DNA from: Anoplolepis gracilipes
Taxonomy: Eukaryota > Arthropoda > Insecta > Hymenoptera > Formicidae
Direction: 5' to 3'
Length of the DNA: 64,000 nt
Assembly: GCF_047496725.1 (NCBI RefSeq)
Contig: NC_132983.1
Coordinates: 5,557,501 to 5,621,500, forward strand
In this document: positions 50,035 to 60,584 of the stretch, piece after piece
Layout: each line of letters opens with the position of its first letter
Position numbering within the stretch: position 1 is the first letter of the stretch
Made by a program: the position numbers and the translations under genes
The notes under the pieces: generated by a model
Told to the model about the DNA's origin: nothing
Databases searched by the model: none
The model's input: the letters and a program-made list of their open reading frames with translations, nothing else

Positions 50035-50925
50035 TATGTACAAATTATTTATAAGGGAAATGTCATTATTTAATCATTATTTAATGAATGTAATCGAAAA
50101 ATACGTGCGCGCTCGAGATGCAGACGCGAGAGTGTCCACGTAAAAGCCCGTAGTAAACGATACACTTAATCTTTAATTTCTCTTATAACAAATTGACGCG
50201 CGCGTGGAAGAAAGAAAGAAAGAAGAAAAAAGCGTATCGTTTCAAACAAACAAACGTAAAGTGAAATACGCGACATCATGAATCGGACTTGAGCCGTATC
50301 ACGATACGTGGATACTCAGCAGCTTGGCAGCATGTTGAACATTTTACGTGATATCGTATCTACATTCCCCCCCTCCCCACCCACCCCACCCCTTCCCCCC
50401 CCCGTCCTAGCTACTTGTAATTTCCAGAGAGCGTGGAGTCGCGGAGCTTCTGGTTTCGATATACATAATTATCCGGTACAACGATGTCTCTTTGCCGGGG
50501 TCTTTGATCTAGCTCCTTCTTCATAAAGCGTGGTGATACACGCGGACACGAATCTCGCTCGCAACGAAACGTTCATTAACGAGAGTAAAACTTCCTATCC
50601 TCGACTCGGGCTTGGAAATTAAATTATATATGTACAATTTTTAATCGTTTGTTCGTATAAAAAACACATTAAATTGCATCGAGAGAATAAGATTTTTACT
50701 TGGTCGCCGAATACCGATTGTCCTCGGCGAAAATTTTTTTTTCAGTTTGCGTCCGATAGATTACGAGAGAGAAGGAGATGAAAACGTTGTGTCGCATCGT
50801 ATATACATAATATGAGAAAAGAACGTTGGACGCGCGAAGAGAGAGAGAGAGAGGAAGAGGAAGAGAGACGAAGAGGGGGGGGGGAGGGCAGAGAGAGAGA
50901 GAGAGAGAGAGAGAGACGCGAGAGA
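48664..50925. other. Spacer between ZC3H10 and SLMAP
   Basis: It probably holds the ZC3H10 promoter near 48664-48960 and the SLMAP 3' UTR. It has GATA/GA repeats at 49629-49681, (TTA)n at about 49996-50033, a C-rich tract at 50366-50403 and GA repeats at 50838-50915. No supported gene. Confidence 0.5.
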
Positions 50926-53352
50926 TTAGAATATTTTCTCCAACAGCATCCACACCAGCATGATCGCGATAGGCGCCACGTAATGTATGGGCACGGTGTA
51001 AGTCGCGCTCAGCAAATCACCGCACTGCGCCTTGAGGGACATGTATTTTTTCGACAGCTCCGCTTTCTCCTCGACGAACGCGTTGTATTTTTCCTTCACT
51101 ATAACCAGCTCCTCGTTGACCTCCTGCATACGCTGCGCGTCGTTCTTGGCGCGATAATATAGCTCCCTCAATTTGTCGACGACCATCTCGCTCGGCTCGC
51201 GTATCAGCCAGTCCTTCAGCTCCTCCATCTCCCTCTTGACGGTCCGCTGCGCCTCGTAGCTGTCCTCTTCGCTTCTTAACGAGTCTAAAGAGCCAATTAA
51301 CGTCTGCAACACGTAGTCCCTGCCGGAATGGTAAGCCTGCTGCATCGCTGCGTCGTTCTTTACGACAGGCTTCAGGGTTTTGACGTAATCCACTTCTACG
51401 CGTTCCTCGCACTCATTTTCTGGCGAAACGTCTTCGTTTTCCGTCATCTCGCCTATTGTAACGTCGACGATGGAATTGTCCGGTGGTATGTCCTCGGCTG
51501 CTGTCTCTCCCAGCTTCGTTGACGCCATGTCGTAGTCGTCTTTGGCAATTTGTTCCGTTGGCTCGTGATGCACCTCCAACTGTTGACTATTCTCGATATT
51601 GGCAAATCGAACCTCCAGCTTGCTCTCCTTCAATTCCTCATCCATCGTGTCTAGATCCTCCTTGTTATTCTCTATAACAGACTTCTCGCTCGTGTCATCG
51701 TTCGTAATACTGCACGTGTCGTCGGTAGCTTCCGAGTTTGTATCCGAGTCGCCGTTGCTATCTAGATTGGCCAAGTTTCCGTTGACCAAAGTCCTTCTGG
51801 ACGACGGCGGTGGCAAGATGTATTCCGTGAGGCTGTCGTCGGTTGTCGTTTGCAGATCGTCCAGCTGATCTTTGGTGAAGGATAAATCGGAGTTGGCGGA
51901 TTTCAACTGCTTCGTATCCACGTCCGGCGAATTGATCTGATTATCCTGTTCGCTCTTGGAGAAGTAAAGATTAATATCGCTGTCTATCTCGATGTTATCG
52001 ACGTGAATAGAATTCAATTTGTTGAGAATAGTATTTATAGCCTCTATGGGATCCTCGTCGGTCTTCGAATCGAAATTCTCACCCACTTCCAACTTTGAAT
52101 TCATATCCTGTAGAGTCTGCGTATAATTTCTCAAGGCGGTGACCTGCTTGTAAATATTGACAGAATCCAATCGAGAATCGCGCAATCTCGCTCGCAAGTT
52201 CTTCTCGATCCTCGACTGATCTTCGAGCCGTTTCGCGAAATCTCGTTTCTCCTGTTCCACGCTCAGCAGCATATCCTTCATCTTCTCTTCGCTCTCCAAG
52301 AGTTTGTTGGTGGTCTCTTGGAGTTTCTTCTGAGTTTCCGCGTATTTCGCGCTGAGTTCCTGGAGTTCCGTTTGAGTATACTTGGCTACATTGTGTAAAC
52401 TTTGACACTCTTCTTCCGTTTCGTTCAGACGTCCCTCTAGTTGCACCAGTCTCTGAGTGACCTCGAGTTTTTCCTGCAGTATCTTCTGTAACGCTTCCTT
52501 GGCCGCGTTCTGATATTGTGCTTTCTCATCCTGAAGCTTTGCTAATTCGTTTCTAATCTTGTCCTCCGTATAGTTCTTGGAATAAACCGCCAATTGACTC
52601 TCAACGGTCATTACCCACGACAACAGGCGGTCTTCGGTGATGAGCGCTTTCCACGATTGATTGGCAGCTTTACGAGTATTTTCCACTAATTGTTGCAGAT
52701 ATCCCAGCTTAGAATACAGGGCTTTCTCTCGTCTTGAAGCTTCTTGCATCACTTGATTAAGCTTGTAAAGATCCTCGAGGGATACATTTCCAGCGGGTGA
52801 ACTAACGGAAGTGCTGAGGCTGGCCTTAGCCTCTTTTCCATCTGGCAGATACAATTTTAAGGTAGCGACTATACATCCATGGGTAACTTTCTTTGTACTT
52901 TCCACAACGTCCACTCCGAATTGCACTATGTCTCCGGAACATACTTCCTTGGGCGTTGATTCCAACCCCGAGGCGCTGAGTCTCAGATTATTAACAAACG
53001 TACCGTTGCTGCTGCATGTGTCTTGCAGATAAAACTTACCAGAGGAATACCACAGCAATGCATGATTCCTGGACAGTACTTTGCAATCGAAGATTGCGTT
53101 GTTCGGCGCGGCTCTTGCTCTGGCTACCGAACGCCCGATCTTCACAGGTTGCTCCAAGGTCAACGTGCGCTCTTGGAAGGGATGAGAATTGTCCCGACAG
53201 ATCAGGACACCTTTGGCAGTCATTTTGTTGTTGTTGTTGTTGTTGTTGTTATTGTTGTTGTTCTGTGTATTATTTTGGCTCAAGTTGGAATTGTTCTGCC
53301 CAGCGGGCGAACTGGCATTTTGTACCCACCCACCGCTGCTGGCTACAACCAT
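50926..53352 (-). CDS. SLMAP: SLMAP, FHA-domain tail-anchored STRIPAK subunit
   Basis: SLMAP brings the STRIPAK phosphatase to Hippo kinases, its FHA domain binding phosphothreonines. One uninterrupted minus-strand frame encodes 808 residues. An N-terminal extension with twelve consecutive Asn (residues 31-42, from AAC/AAT repeats at about 53226-53262) precedes Met44, which aligns with the start of mammalian SLMAP. The FHA domain spans about 45-170 (NSHPFQERTLTLEQPVKIGR, FDCKVLSRNHALLWY, SSNGTFVN, GDIVQFGVDV). Coiled coils follow at about 195-430 and 690-780, with an acidic linker, then a C-terminal membrane anchor (HYVAPIAIMLVWMLLEKIF). The absence of introns in 2.4 kb is unusual beside vertebrate SLMAP. 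Either Met1 or Met44 may initiate. Confidence 0.93.
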   Translation of the reverse strand: MVVASSGGWVQNASSPAGQNNSNLSQNNTQNNNNNNNNNNNNKMTAKGVLICRDNSHPFQERTLTLEQPVKIGRSVARARAAPNNAIFDCKVLSRNHALLWYSSGKFYLQDTCSSNGTFVNNLRLSASGLESTPKEVCSGDIVQFGVDVVESTKKVTHGCIVATLKLYLPDGKEAKASLSTSVSSPAGNVSLEDLYKLNQVMQEASRREKALYSKLGYLQQLVENTRKAANQSWKALITEDRLLSWVMTVESQLAVYSKNYTEDKIRNELAKLQDEKAQYQNAAKEALQKILQEKLEVTQRLVQLEGRLNETEEECQSLHNVAKYTQTELQELSAKYAETQKKLQETTNKLLESEEKMKDMLLSVEQEKRDFAKRLEDQSRIEKNLRARLRDSRLDSVNIYKQVTALRNYTQTLQDMNSKLEVGENFDSKTDEDPIEAINTILNKLNSIHVDNIEIDSDINLYFSKSEQDNQINSPDVDTKQLKSANSDLSFTKDQLDDLQTTTDDSLTEYILPPPSSRRTLVNGNLANLDSNGDSDTNSEATDDTCSITNDDTSEKSVIENNKEDLDTMDEELKESKLEVRFANIENSQQLEVHHEPTEQIAKDDYDMASTKLGETAAEDIPPDNSIVDVTIGEMTENEDVSPENECEERVEVDYVKTLKPVVKNDAAMQQAYHSGRDYVLQTLIGSLDSLRSEEDSYEAQRTVKREMEELKDWLIREPSEMVVDKLRELYYRAKNDAQRMQEVNEELVIVKEKYNAFVEEKAELSKKYMSLKAQCGDLLSATYTVPIHYVAPIAIMLVWMLLEKIF

Positions 53353-55201
53353 AGCCGCCGAGGTAAATAATATTCGAGCGAGTCCGAGGATAAGTCTTTT
53401 TTTTTTTTTTTTTTTTTTTTATTATTTTTATTTTTTTTTACAAAGGATCGTTGGTCCGGTAGTACAGCAGCAACAGCGACGAAAAATTAAAAATTACCCC
53501 AGGATATCGTAGCGACACTCCCAACTGCGGAAGATGAATCTCTTTAATCGACAAAATCCTCCTTCTTCTTCTTCTTCTTCTCCTCACGTGCATCGAATAC
53601 TTGAGCGCGCTCGGGTCTTCAAACTCGGTCACGAGAGGATCGCGATACGATCCCTCGAGATCTATCGCCGGACGCGACGTGACGTGACGACACCGTATTT
53701 GGCATGTTTTTTTTTTTTTTTTTTTTTTTTTTTCCCCCTTCGATATAAAGGTATCACCCTCGGATGTTAGATTCACACTTTGAATCCGCCCGTCACCTCC
53801 CCCGCGACACCACCTTTATTTCCTCGTGGAAAGATCCGTCCGCGGCAGTGTCTTCGGGCCCCGACGACTCGTCCCCGACCTCGAGGACTCGGCGCTCACG
53901 GACTCGGTGTTGTCGGCTCGTGGATTTTCTCCGAGGAGATCCGACCGGGCCGAGTGACTTTCTCACTCGGGACGCACTTGCGGGACGTCTCGCCTCGTAG
54001 AGAGAGACGGAACACGTCGAACGTGGTTACACCGTTCCTTCATCCGTGCCAGCTGCTCGCCCCAAGCGAGCGAGGAGCCCGGTTTCCCGACACGCGCCGG
54101 CGACACGACGTGCCCGCGCGAGGAACCACCGGGACGAATGGCAACACGTTCGGCGACGGCGCTCGGGATCTTGGCGATCGGACGACAAATATTGTGCACG
54201 GACGACGTATGACCCCCGTGAAAATACAACGGTTCACGTTCCTCCGCGACACTAGTGCCGTCCAGTTCCGCGTTCCACCTTCCGTCGTTTGTCGGAGCGC
54301 CGAGGGGGGGCGCGCAGGTAAGTAGCGACCTACCTTACCTACCTCGTGTAGGACGTCCTGACGCGTGATGTATGTGCAACGCGAAAGTTGGGAAAAAGAT
54401 AAGAGAGAAAATAAACAAATTTGCTAAAGAGAATTAATAAAAATTTCTCTTTAAACTCGAGTGACGTAGAAAAGCTTGTACATAAGTTGTTGTAATATAG
54501 TATTCCTGTCGTGTTTACGAGTGGTAAAATGATACAGTGAATTTTTACGCTACGCACGTAAAAAGAAATATTAATGTATGTATGTATGTATGTATGTACA
54601 TTTTTTTCGGTGACATAATGATTTTATATCAATTAAAAATATATGAATATAAAAATAAATGATACTTCAAGTTCAAGTGAGTTGTAAAAAAAAGAAGGAA
54701 AAAAACGAGGCATTGTATGCCAATTGTAAAGAGCAGAGTGATGTTTTTAATTGTAAAATTTATTAGATTATCTATTAACTTATATAAGAATATTGCAATT
54801 CATTAAAAATTAATCTCAGGTTTTTTATTTGCCAAAAAAGATCTCAATTTTGAAAATTCATAAGAATCCTAGAAAAACTATATAGCTTACTAAATTGAAG
54901 TATAACCTAACAAAGGACAAATTAATATTTTGCAATATTACATTGCAAAATATTAAATTTTTTAATCAGGAGGACTAAAGATTATTCTTCTATAATTATA
55001 AAAATTCATTGCAACTTCTACTATCAATAATATATTTTAAGAGACTGAAATATTGACAATTAAAATAATTGTTCACATTCCACTTTTAGTGGAATTACAA
55101 ATCTTATAATCTTACTAAAAATCTATTATTTTATTTTCACAGAGTTTTACAAAGTGCTGTAGTGTTCTCCCATTAAATATTAATTCCACTCATTCGGAAA
55201 A
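53353..55201. other. SLMAP 5' flank and spacer to GPATCH11
   Basis: Poly-T at 53397-53420 and 53707-53733, a TTC repeat near 53560-53580, a CpG-rich island at 53760-54340 (probable SLMAP promoter), a TATG repeat at 54574-54597, then AT-rich DNA. No supported coding exon; the island frames look like chance. Confidence 0.5.
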
Positions 55202-56143
55202 ATGTCAGATGACGAGGACTACATGTCTGATAAATTTTTACAAGGTTCCGAAAAACATGTTTCATCAAGCCTTATATACAGACATTCTGATAGAAGGGAA
55301 TTTGCACTAATGAAAAAGAAAAATGAAATTGAATCGAGATTGAAGGAGCAAAATAAATCGATACGAGTAGTTGAAGCAGAAAAAAGAGAAGAAGGCTTAT
55401 CGTCTGCTATTACTAGTACAAATAAAGGTAAGGTTTGTAATTTACACATACATATTATACAGATATGCATCGTACATTATACGTATGATTCGTTTGAGAA
55501 AATATGTAATATAAAAATGATTTATAAGAATTGATGCAATATAAAAATATTTTCAAAAAGATTATTTTAATATATAATAAATCTATTAATTTTACTCTCA
55601 GGTTTTGGAATGCTTATGAAGATGGGATATAAGCCTGGTCAAGGCATCGGCAAGAGCCAATCAGGAATAGTTGAACCGATTCCTGTAGAAGTTAAAAGTG
55701 GCAGACAGGGTCTAGGCAAGACAGTAAAAAAAACTGAATCGCATAATAGCAAGAATATAAATGCAAAGTTAGATAATATCGACACAAAAGATTTTCGTAA
55801 TAGACTAGCGCAAGAAAAAACTGAACAAGTACAAAAGTGTGATTTATACAAGAGCCAAAAAATATGTCAAGAATTGGATATTAAAACAAATGTCGTAAAA
55901 CCTCATGAATCATGGTTTTGGCCACAAGCAAGCAAAGAAGAAAAGGAAGCTGATGACACTGATGACACTGAGGACGACACTGATGATAGCGACGAAGAAT
56001 CGCTCAGTAATTTAGAAAAACTTGACATTCTTACTAAATATTTAAGAAAGACATATTTTTATTGCATTTGGTGCGGAGTGAAGTTTAATGACGAAGACGA
56101 TTTAAGAGACAATTGTCCGGGCAATACAAGAAGTGATCATTAA
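55202..56143 (+). CDS. GPATCH11: G-patch domain-containing protein 11
   Basis: Two exons, 55202-55427 and 55602-56143, are joined by AAAG|GTAAGG...CTCAG|GT in phase 1, giving 255 residues. The N-terminus MSDDEDYMSDKFL is typical of the family. The G-patch starts at the exon junction (GFGMLMKMGYKPGQGIGKSQ, GRQGLG; about 76-115), the motif that recruits DEAH RNA helicases. A run of acidic residues (DDTDDTEDDTDDSDEE) and a C-terminal DUF4187-like zinc motif (YLRKTYFYCIWCGVKF...CPG) complete the architecture. GPATCH11 is nuclear and has been linked to RNA processing and kinetochores. A poly(A) signal AATAAA is at 56195-56200. Confidence 0.93.
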
Positions 56144-56520
56144 ATATTTTCAAGTAAAACTATCTTTATGTAATGTACAGTAAATATACATTAAAATAAA
56201 GCTAATAGCGATAAAAATATTCCTCAACTTGATCAATTATATAATAATGCGATAATATACTTAAGAAGAAAGAACTTTAGGTAAATTACGTTAAGTGTAA
56301 TCAATTTACCGCGTACACGAGACATAAAAAGGCCATTAACCGTACGATGCAAAATATTGAAAAAATAACGTCTCGAGAGAAAATCGAGTATTGCCCAACC
56401 CTAAGAGCAGAAGTGAGTCGTTACTCCCTTGAACCTCCCGGTTCAACTACACTATTAAGGCAGCGGGGGATCCGTTCGCGACCCCTGCCTCTTACACGCA
56501 ATAGGAAGTGGGAAATTACC

Positions 56521-56528
56521 TATAAAAG
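56521..56528 (+). promoter_or_regulatory. TATA box of Pburs
   Basis: TATAAAAG lies 110 bp before the Pburs start codon, leaving room for a transcription start near 56550 and a short leader. The region 56380-56510 upstream is relatively GC-rich. Confidence 0.6.
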
Positions 56529-56630
56529 CATCTGTTTGATTTTCTCCTTTCTCATTTCACCCGAACCTCACCAGAAATCTTTGCGACAAGACTCTTTACC
56601 GGATCCGCGTCGATAAAACGATATTGCATA

Positions 56631-57136
56631 ATGTTGGTGAGCCAAAAATCCTTATTAATTCTCATGATGTATTATGCCACGATCAACGATGCCGAGATAA
56701 CTGAAATAGACGACGAGAGCTGCGAGACTTTACAGTCAGAGATACGCATTACTAAGGACGAATACGATGAGATAGGACGTCTGAGAAGAACGTGTAGCGG
56801 TGACGTATCCGTCACCAAATGCGAAGGATTCTGTAACTCGCAAGTACAGCCGAGTGTAATCACAACTACGGGCTTTTCAAAAGTAAGTTGACGAAATATT
56901 GCGTGTGCAAAAGCAGATGCTTGTATCGTTTATTTTAAATTAAAATTATCTTTTTGTAAATACAGGAATGCTACTGCTGCCGGGAGAGTTATTTGAAAGA
57001 GAGATTTGTCGTCCTGAATCAATGTTACGACGCGGATGGGATCAAATTGATCGGCACGGACGATGAAATGATGGAAATCAAAATTCGAGAACCCGCCGAA
57101 TGTAAATGCATCAAGTGCGGCGACCTCGCAAGATAA
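56631..57136 (+). CDS. Pburs: Partner of bursicon (bursicon beta subunit)
   Basis: A secreted cystine-knot neurohormone subunit that dimerises with Burs to activate the receptor rickets/LGR2, driving cuticle tanning and wing expansion; beta homodimers have immune roles in flies. Two exons, 56631-56882 and 56966-57136, join in phase 0 and give 140 residues, the family length. A signal peptide (about 1-20, LLILMMYYATINDA) precedes C31ETL. The knot core is KCEGFCNSQVQPSVITTTGF, ECYCCRESYLKERFVVLNQC and ECKCIKCGD near the end, with the family cysteines all visible. Poly(A) signal at 57268-57273. The bursicon alpha gene follows 1.7 kb downstream. Confidence 0.96.
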
Positions 57137-58769
57137 AAGCGGCATCACGATTGAAAATTATACATTTTGCGAAAATTCAAATTACAATTATTATGTAATC
57201 TACAATCACATTGATAGATAGATGATAAAAATGAAGAGAGAGATATTGTAATCACAGTATATAAAGAAATAAATTCTTTTCCAACATATTTGCTGTATAA
57301 ATCTATTTATAGTTATTTAAATTTTCAACATATATGAAGATTTATATAATAATTGTATATGCACGTATATTTTTATCTATGTGACAATAAATATAAAATT
57401 CTAATTTCTTTCAAATATATTCTGATGGATATGAAGATATATCCACACATATGTATTTATATCCTACCTTTGTATGTAATAATTGCATACTTTGAGATAA
57501 ATATAATTTAAATAAAAATTTGATATATTTGTTTCACACATATTGGAAGTTTTTGACTTGTTCTTGTCAGCTACATTCGTTTTGTAATAAAATATTTTTT
57601 TATCAAAAACAGAAATTCCTCGTAACAAAAATGTCAATACACAAAAAGTTCATAAATTTTGAATAATTCCAAGCTTTTAGAGAATTGATAAAAATAAATA
57701 TTGTTCAATTAATCTCACAAGATTAAATACAGTTTTAAAATCTCAAGACTTGATTCTTGCAATATATATTAAATGTCAAAATTTTTAAAATTGTAGAAAA
57801 AGGTAAAGTTAAATTAGATTTCGACACAAAGAAAATTGTTTCAGTTTTCGACAAGCTTTCAGCCATAAATCTTTACATGCACATTATAAAGAAAGAACAG
57901 TTTTCTTAAATTATTTATAATTATATATAATTGTTATGAGATTTTTCTGAATTTGATTGCACGTTAAACTTTTAATTGCAAAATTTTAAATATCATGATA
58001 ACTTAATCCTAAACTAAAGTTTTGTTGCAATAAAGTCTAACTAAAATACAGTGAATGAAAAAATATTTCTCTATTTTTTTTTCCTTTTTTTAATTAAATG
58101 TGTACAAAAGTCTTATTTATGTTTTTGATTGCTTATAAATCATGAATGATTAATTAATTAAATATCTGGCTATAAAAACTTAGTCTTAAATTGTGAAAAA
58201 TAAAATTGTGTAAATATTTTATCATTCTGATCAAATATTTGTTATTAGTATATCTGTATTTCATCTATAAATAGAAATAATTTAATCATACATAAAACAA
58301 TGTATGATTAAAATAATGTAAGTTGTAAAAACTTAATTTTCTTATAATTGCATTGCAAGATAATGTTATAATATAAATGTAAAATATATATTGATAAAAT
58401 ATATACTTTAGTTTCCATGTAAATCTTAACATCTAATATTTTTTTTGAAAATTGGGAGACTATATTATTGTTTATTTGTATAATAATTTGTATATATATA
58501 TATACATAAATCATGTCGCAGAAAACTTTCTTTACCAACTGTAAAAAAAATTTTAAAACCATATTTACAAGTTTGTAACTTTTAAATGAAATCAGATTAA
58601 ATTATTATAGCAAAAAGAGATTAAATTGAAATGATAAATATATAAATTCAAAAAATATTAAAAAGCATTTTCTCATAAATCTTGTGTATATGTACATATA
58701 TAGACGACCTTCTGAGATTGCTCAAATATAACAACCAAAGGAAGGGAGAAAACATGGCCACCTATGGTG
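57137..58769. other. Pburs-Burs intergenic region
   Basis: Uniformly AT-rich, with possible poly(A) signals at 57268 and 57386. I found no open gene. It is the only DNA separating the two bursicon subunit genes. Confidence 0.6.
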
Positions 58770-58777
58770 TATAAAAG
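58770..58777 (+). promoter_or_regulatory. TATA box of Burs
   Basis: TATAAAAG is followed 25-30 bp later by CACAGT (58801-58806), a good initiator position, and the start codon lies at 58829. Confidence 0.65.
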
Positions 58778-58828
58778 CTTACGACCTAAGGGTTACACGC
58801 ACAGTAAAGTACTAGGAAGGAAAGGCAA

Positions 58829-60584
58829 TGTACCGTTCAAGGAGCAAACTCTTCCATTACCTTGGTGAATAAGCATTTTGAGAATATACTTAAACTAATG
58901 CTGTCACTTTGTCTTATTTTCGCAATTGTATGCTATGTGAAATAAATTATTATACAATAATATAAAATATCTCTACTTACTGTGTACAGCGATCAATGGA
59001 TTGGTGATGTGCTTGTTGTACGGGAGTGCAGAAACAATTGTTGGAGTCGACGAATGCCAGGCGACCCGTGTGATACACTTTCTTCAATATCCTGGTTGTG
59101 TTCCAAAGCCGATTCCCAGTTATGCGTGCAGAGGACGATGCAGCAGCTATCTGCAGGTAAGAAAAATATAACAAGTTAATAAAAGAATCTCATGTACATA
59201 AGATATCCCTCAGATATGACAGTTTTATAAATTATAATTATAGTGACAATAGATGAATAAATTCCATTCCGTATCGTTTGAAAATAAATCTTAAAAATAA
59301 TTTGCATTCACAAAACACGCAAGAGACATATTCTGTACAACAGTTTCAACTATACAAAGATGTATTTTTTAAACTTTAACAAACATCGTGATATGAAAAA
59401 AATCATATTTTTTTCACATATTTACAAAGGTCAAAGAAAAGTAGAAAACGCGTGAGAGGCACACTTTTTGTTAAGACTGTAAACATGAGTCGTTATAAAT
59501 TTGTGAGCATCACGCTTGACGTTTGATAGACTCCGTTATCTGGTTTTTTTTTTTTTTTTTTTTTTTTTCTTTTTCTTTTTTCCCTCAGCTTTCTCTCATT
59601 TAACGCAAGGGGAGAATAACGCACGTAAAAAATAAATACGCGTACGATACGTATTGGGTTTGTTGACACGCACAGGTGTCCGGATCCAAGATGTGGCAAA
59701 TGGAGAGGAGCTGCATGTGTTGTCAGGAGAGCGGCGAGAGAGAGGCTAGCGTGTCCCTGTTCTGTCCGCGGGCGAAGCCAGGGGAGAAGAAATTCCGCAA
59801 GGTGAGACGATCCCGTCCTCCCGTCCCTTTCGCGATACCCGCGACCGGGACGTCCGGGGTCCGGGTTCACGTCACAGTCAGAAACAAAGTGCGTAAACGT
59901 ACCAACGTAGCACTCGCCACCCCGCGACCGACCGTTCGCTCGGGTCAGCAGCCAGAAGTCAGCAGCGAAGCCTTCCGCCACGGCCGCGAGTCGAGTCTCG
60001 CGCGGCCATATTGTTTTCGCATCGTGACCGACCCAGCGGACCAATCGGCGATCAGGACGCGGACCGCCAGCGTGGCGCCAAATTCGAAACGCGATCGGGC
60101 ATATTTTCAGAATTTCTCGTAACAACCTCTCAGATTCTTTATGAAAATCGATACGCTTTTCAAAAATACCGAGAAAAGGAGTCTGAAAATTTATTAGCAA
60201 GTTCACATTATTTCTCGTATTTTTTCAAATCAGTATATCTGAGAATATGTAAGTTTATTTTTCTGCCTTGTCCTTGGATATATCAGTCTCACGATTATTA
60301 TTGATATTATTTTTTTTTTTTGTTTTTTAAGGAAAAGAATCTTATTGTCATCGAGAATATCTCGGATCGTGAAACGCAATTATTCGACTCGGCTTGACCG
60401 CGAAATGTCAAACTTTTGCATCTTTGTTCACCAGGTAATTACCAAGGCGCCGTTGGAATGCATGTGCAGACCGTGCACCAGTGTCGAGGAATACGCGATT
60501 ATTCCTCAAGAGATCGCGGGATTCGCCGACGAGGGTCCCTTCGCAACCTCCGCGCATTTTAGAAGATCCTCCGGCTTACAATAG
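58829..60584 (+). CDS. Burs: Bursicon alpha subunit
   Basis: The second subunit of the tanning hormone heterodimer. Four exons, 58829-58865 (37 nt), 58990-59156, 59676-59801 and 60435-60584, with consistent phases, encode 159 residues. Exon 1 plus the start of exon 2 form the signal peptide (MYRSRSKLFHYLAINGLVMC, then LLYGSA). The cystine knot has DECQATRVIHFLQYPGCVPK, PIPSYACRGRCSSYLQ, SGSKMWQMERSCMCCQESGE and APLECMCRPCTSVEE, ending IPQEIAGFADEGP. These match insect bursicon alpha throughout. Exon 1 is inferred from phase, donor GTGAAT, TATA spacing and signal-peptide character, so it is less sure than the rest. Intron 2 has a poly-T at 59544-59568. Poly(A) signal at 60748-60753. Confidence 0.94.

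Noticed and set aside
53397..53733. Poly-T tracts taken as a retrocopy tail for SLMAP
   Set aside because: They lie 5' of the gene on its coding strand; a retrocopy poly(A) tail would lie 3' of the stop, below 50926, where none is seen.
56400..56510. tRNA-like segment with GGTTCAACTAC
   Set aside because: No acceptor stem, D-arm or anticodon arm can be laid out around the B-box-like motif.
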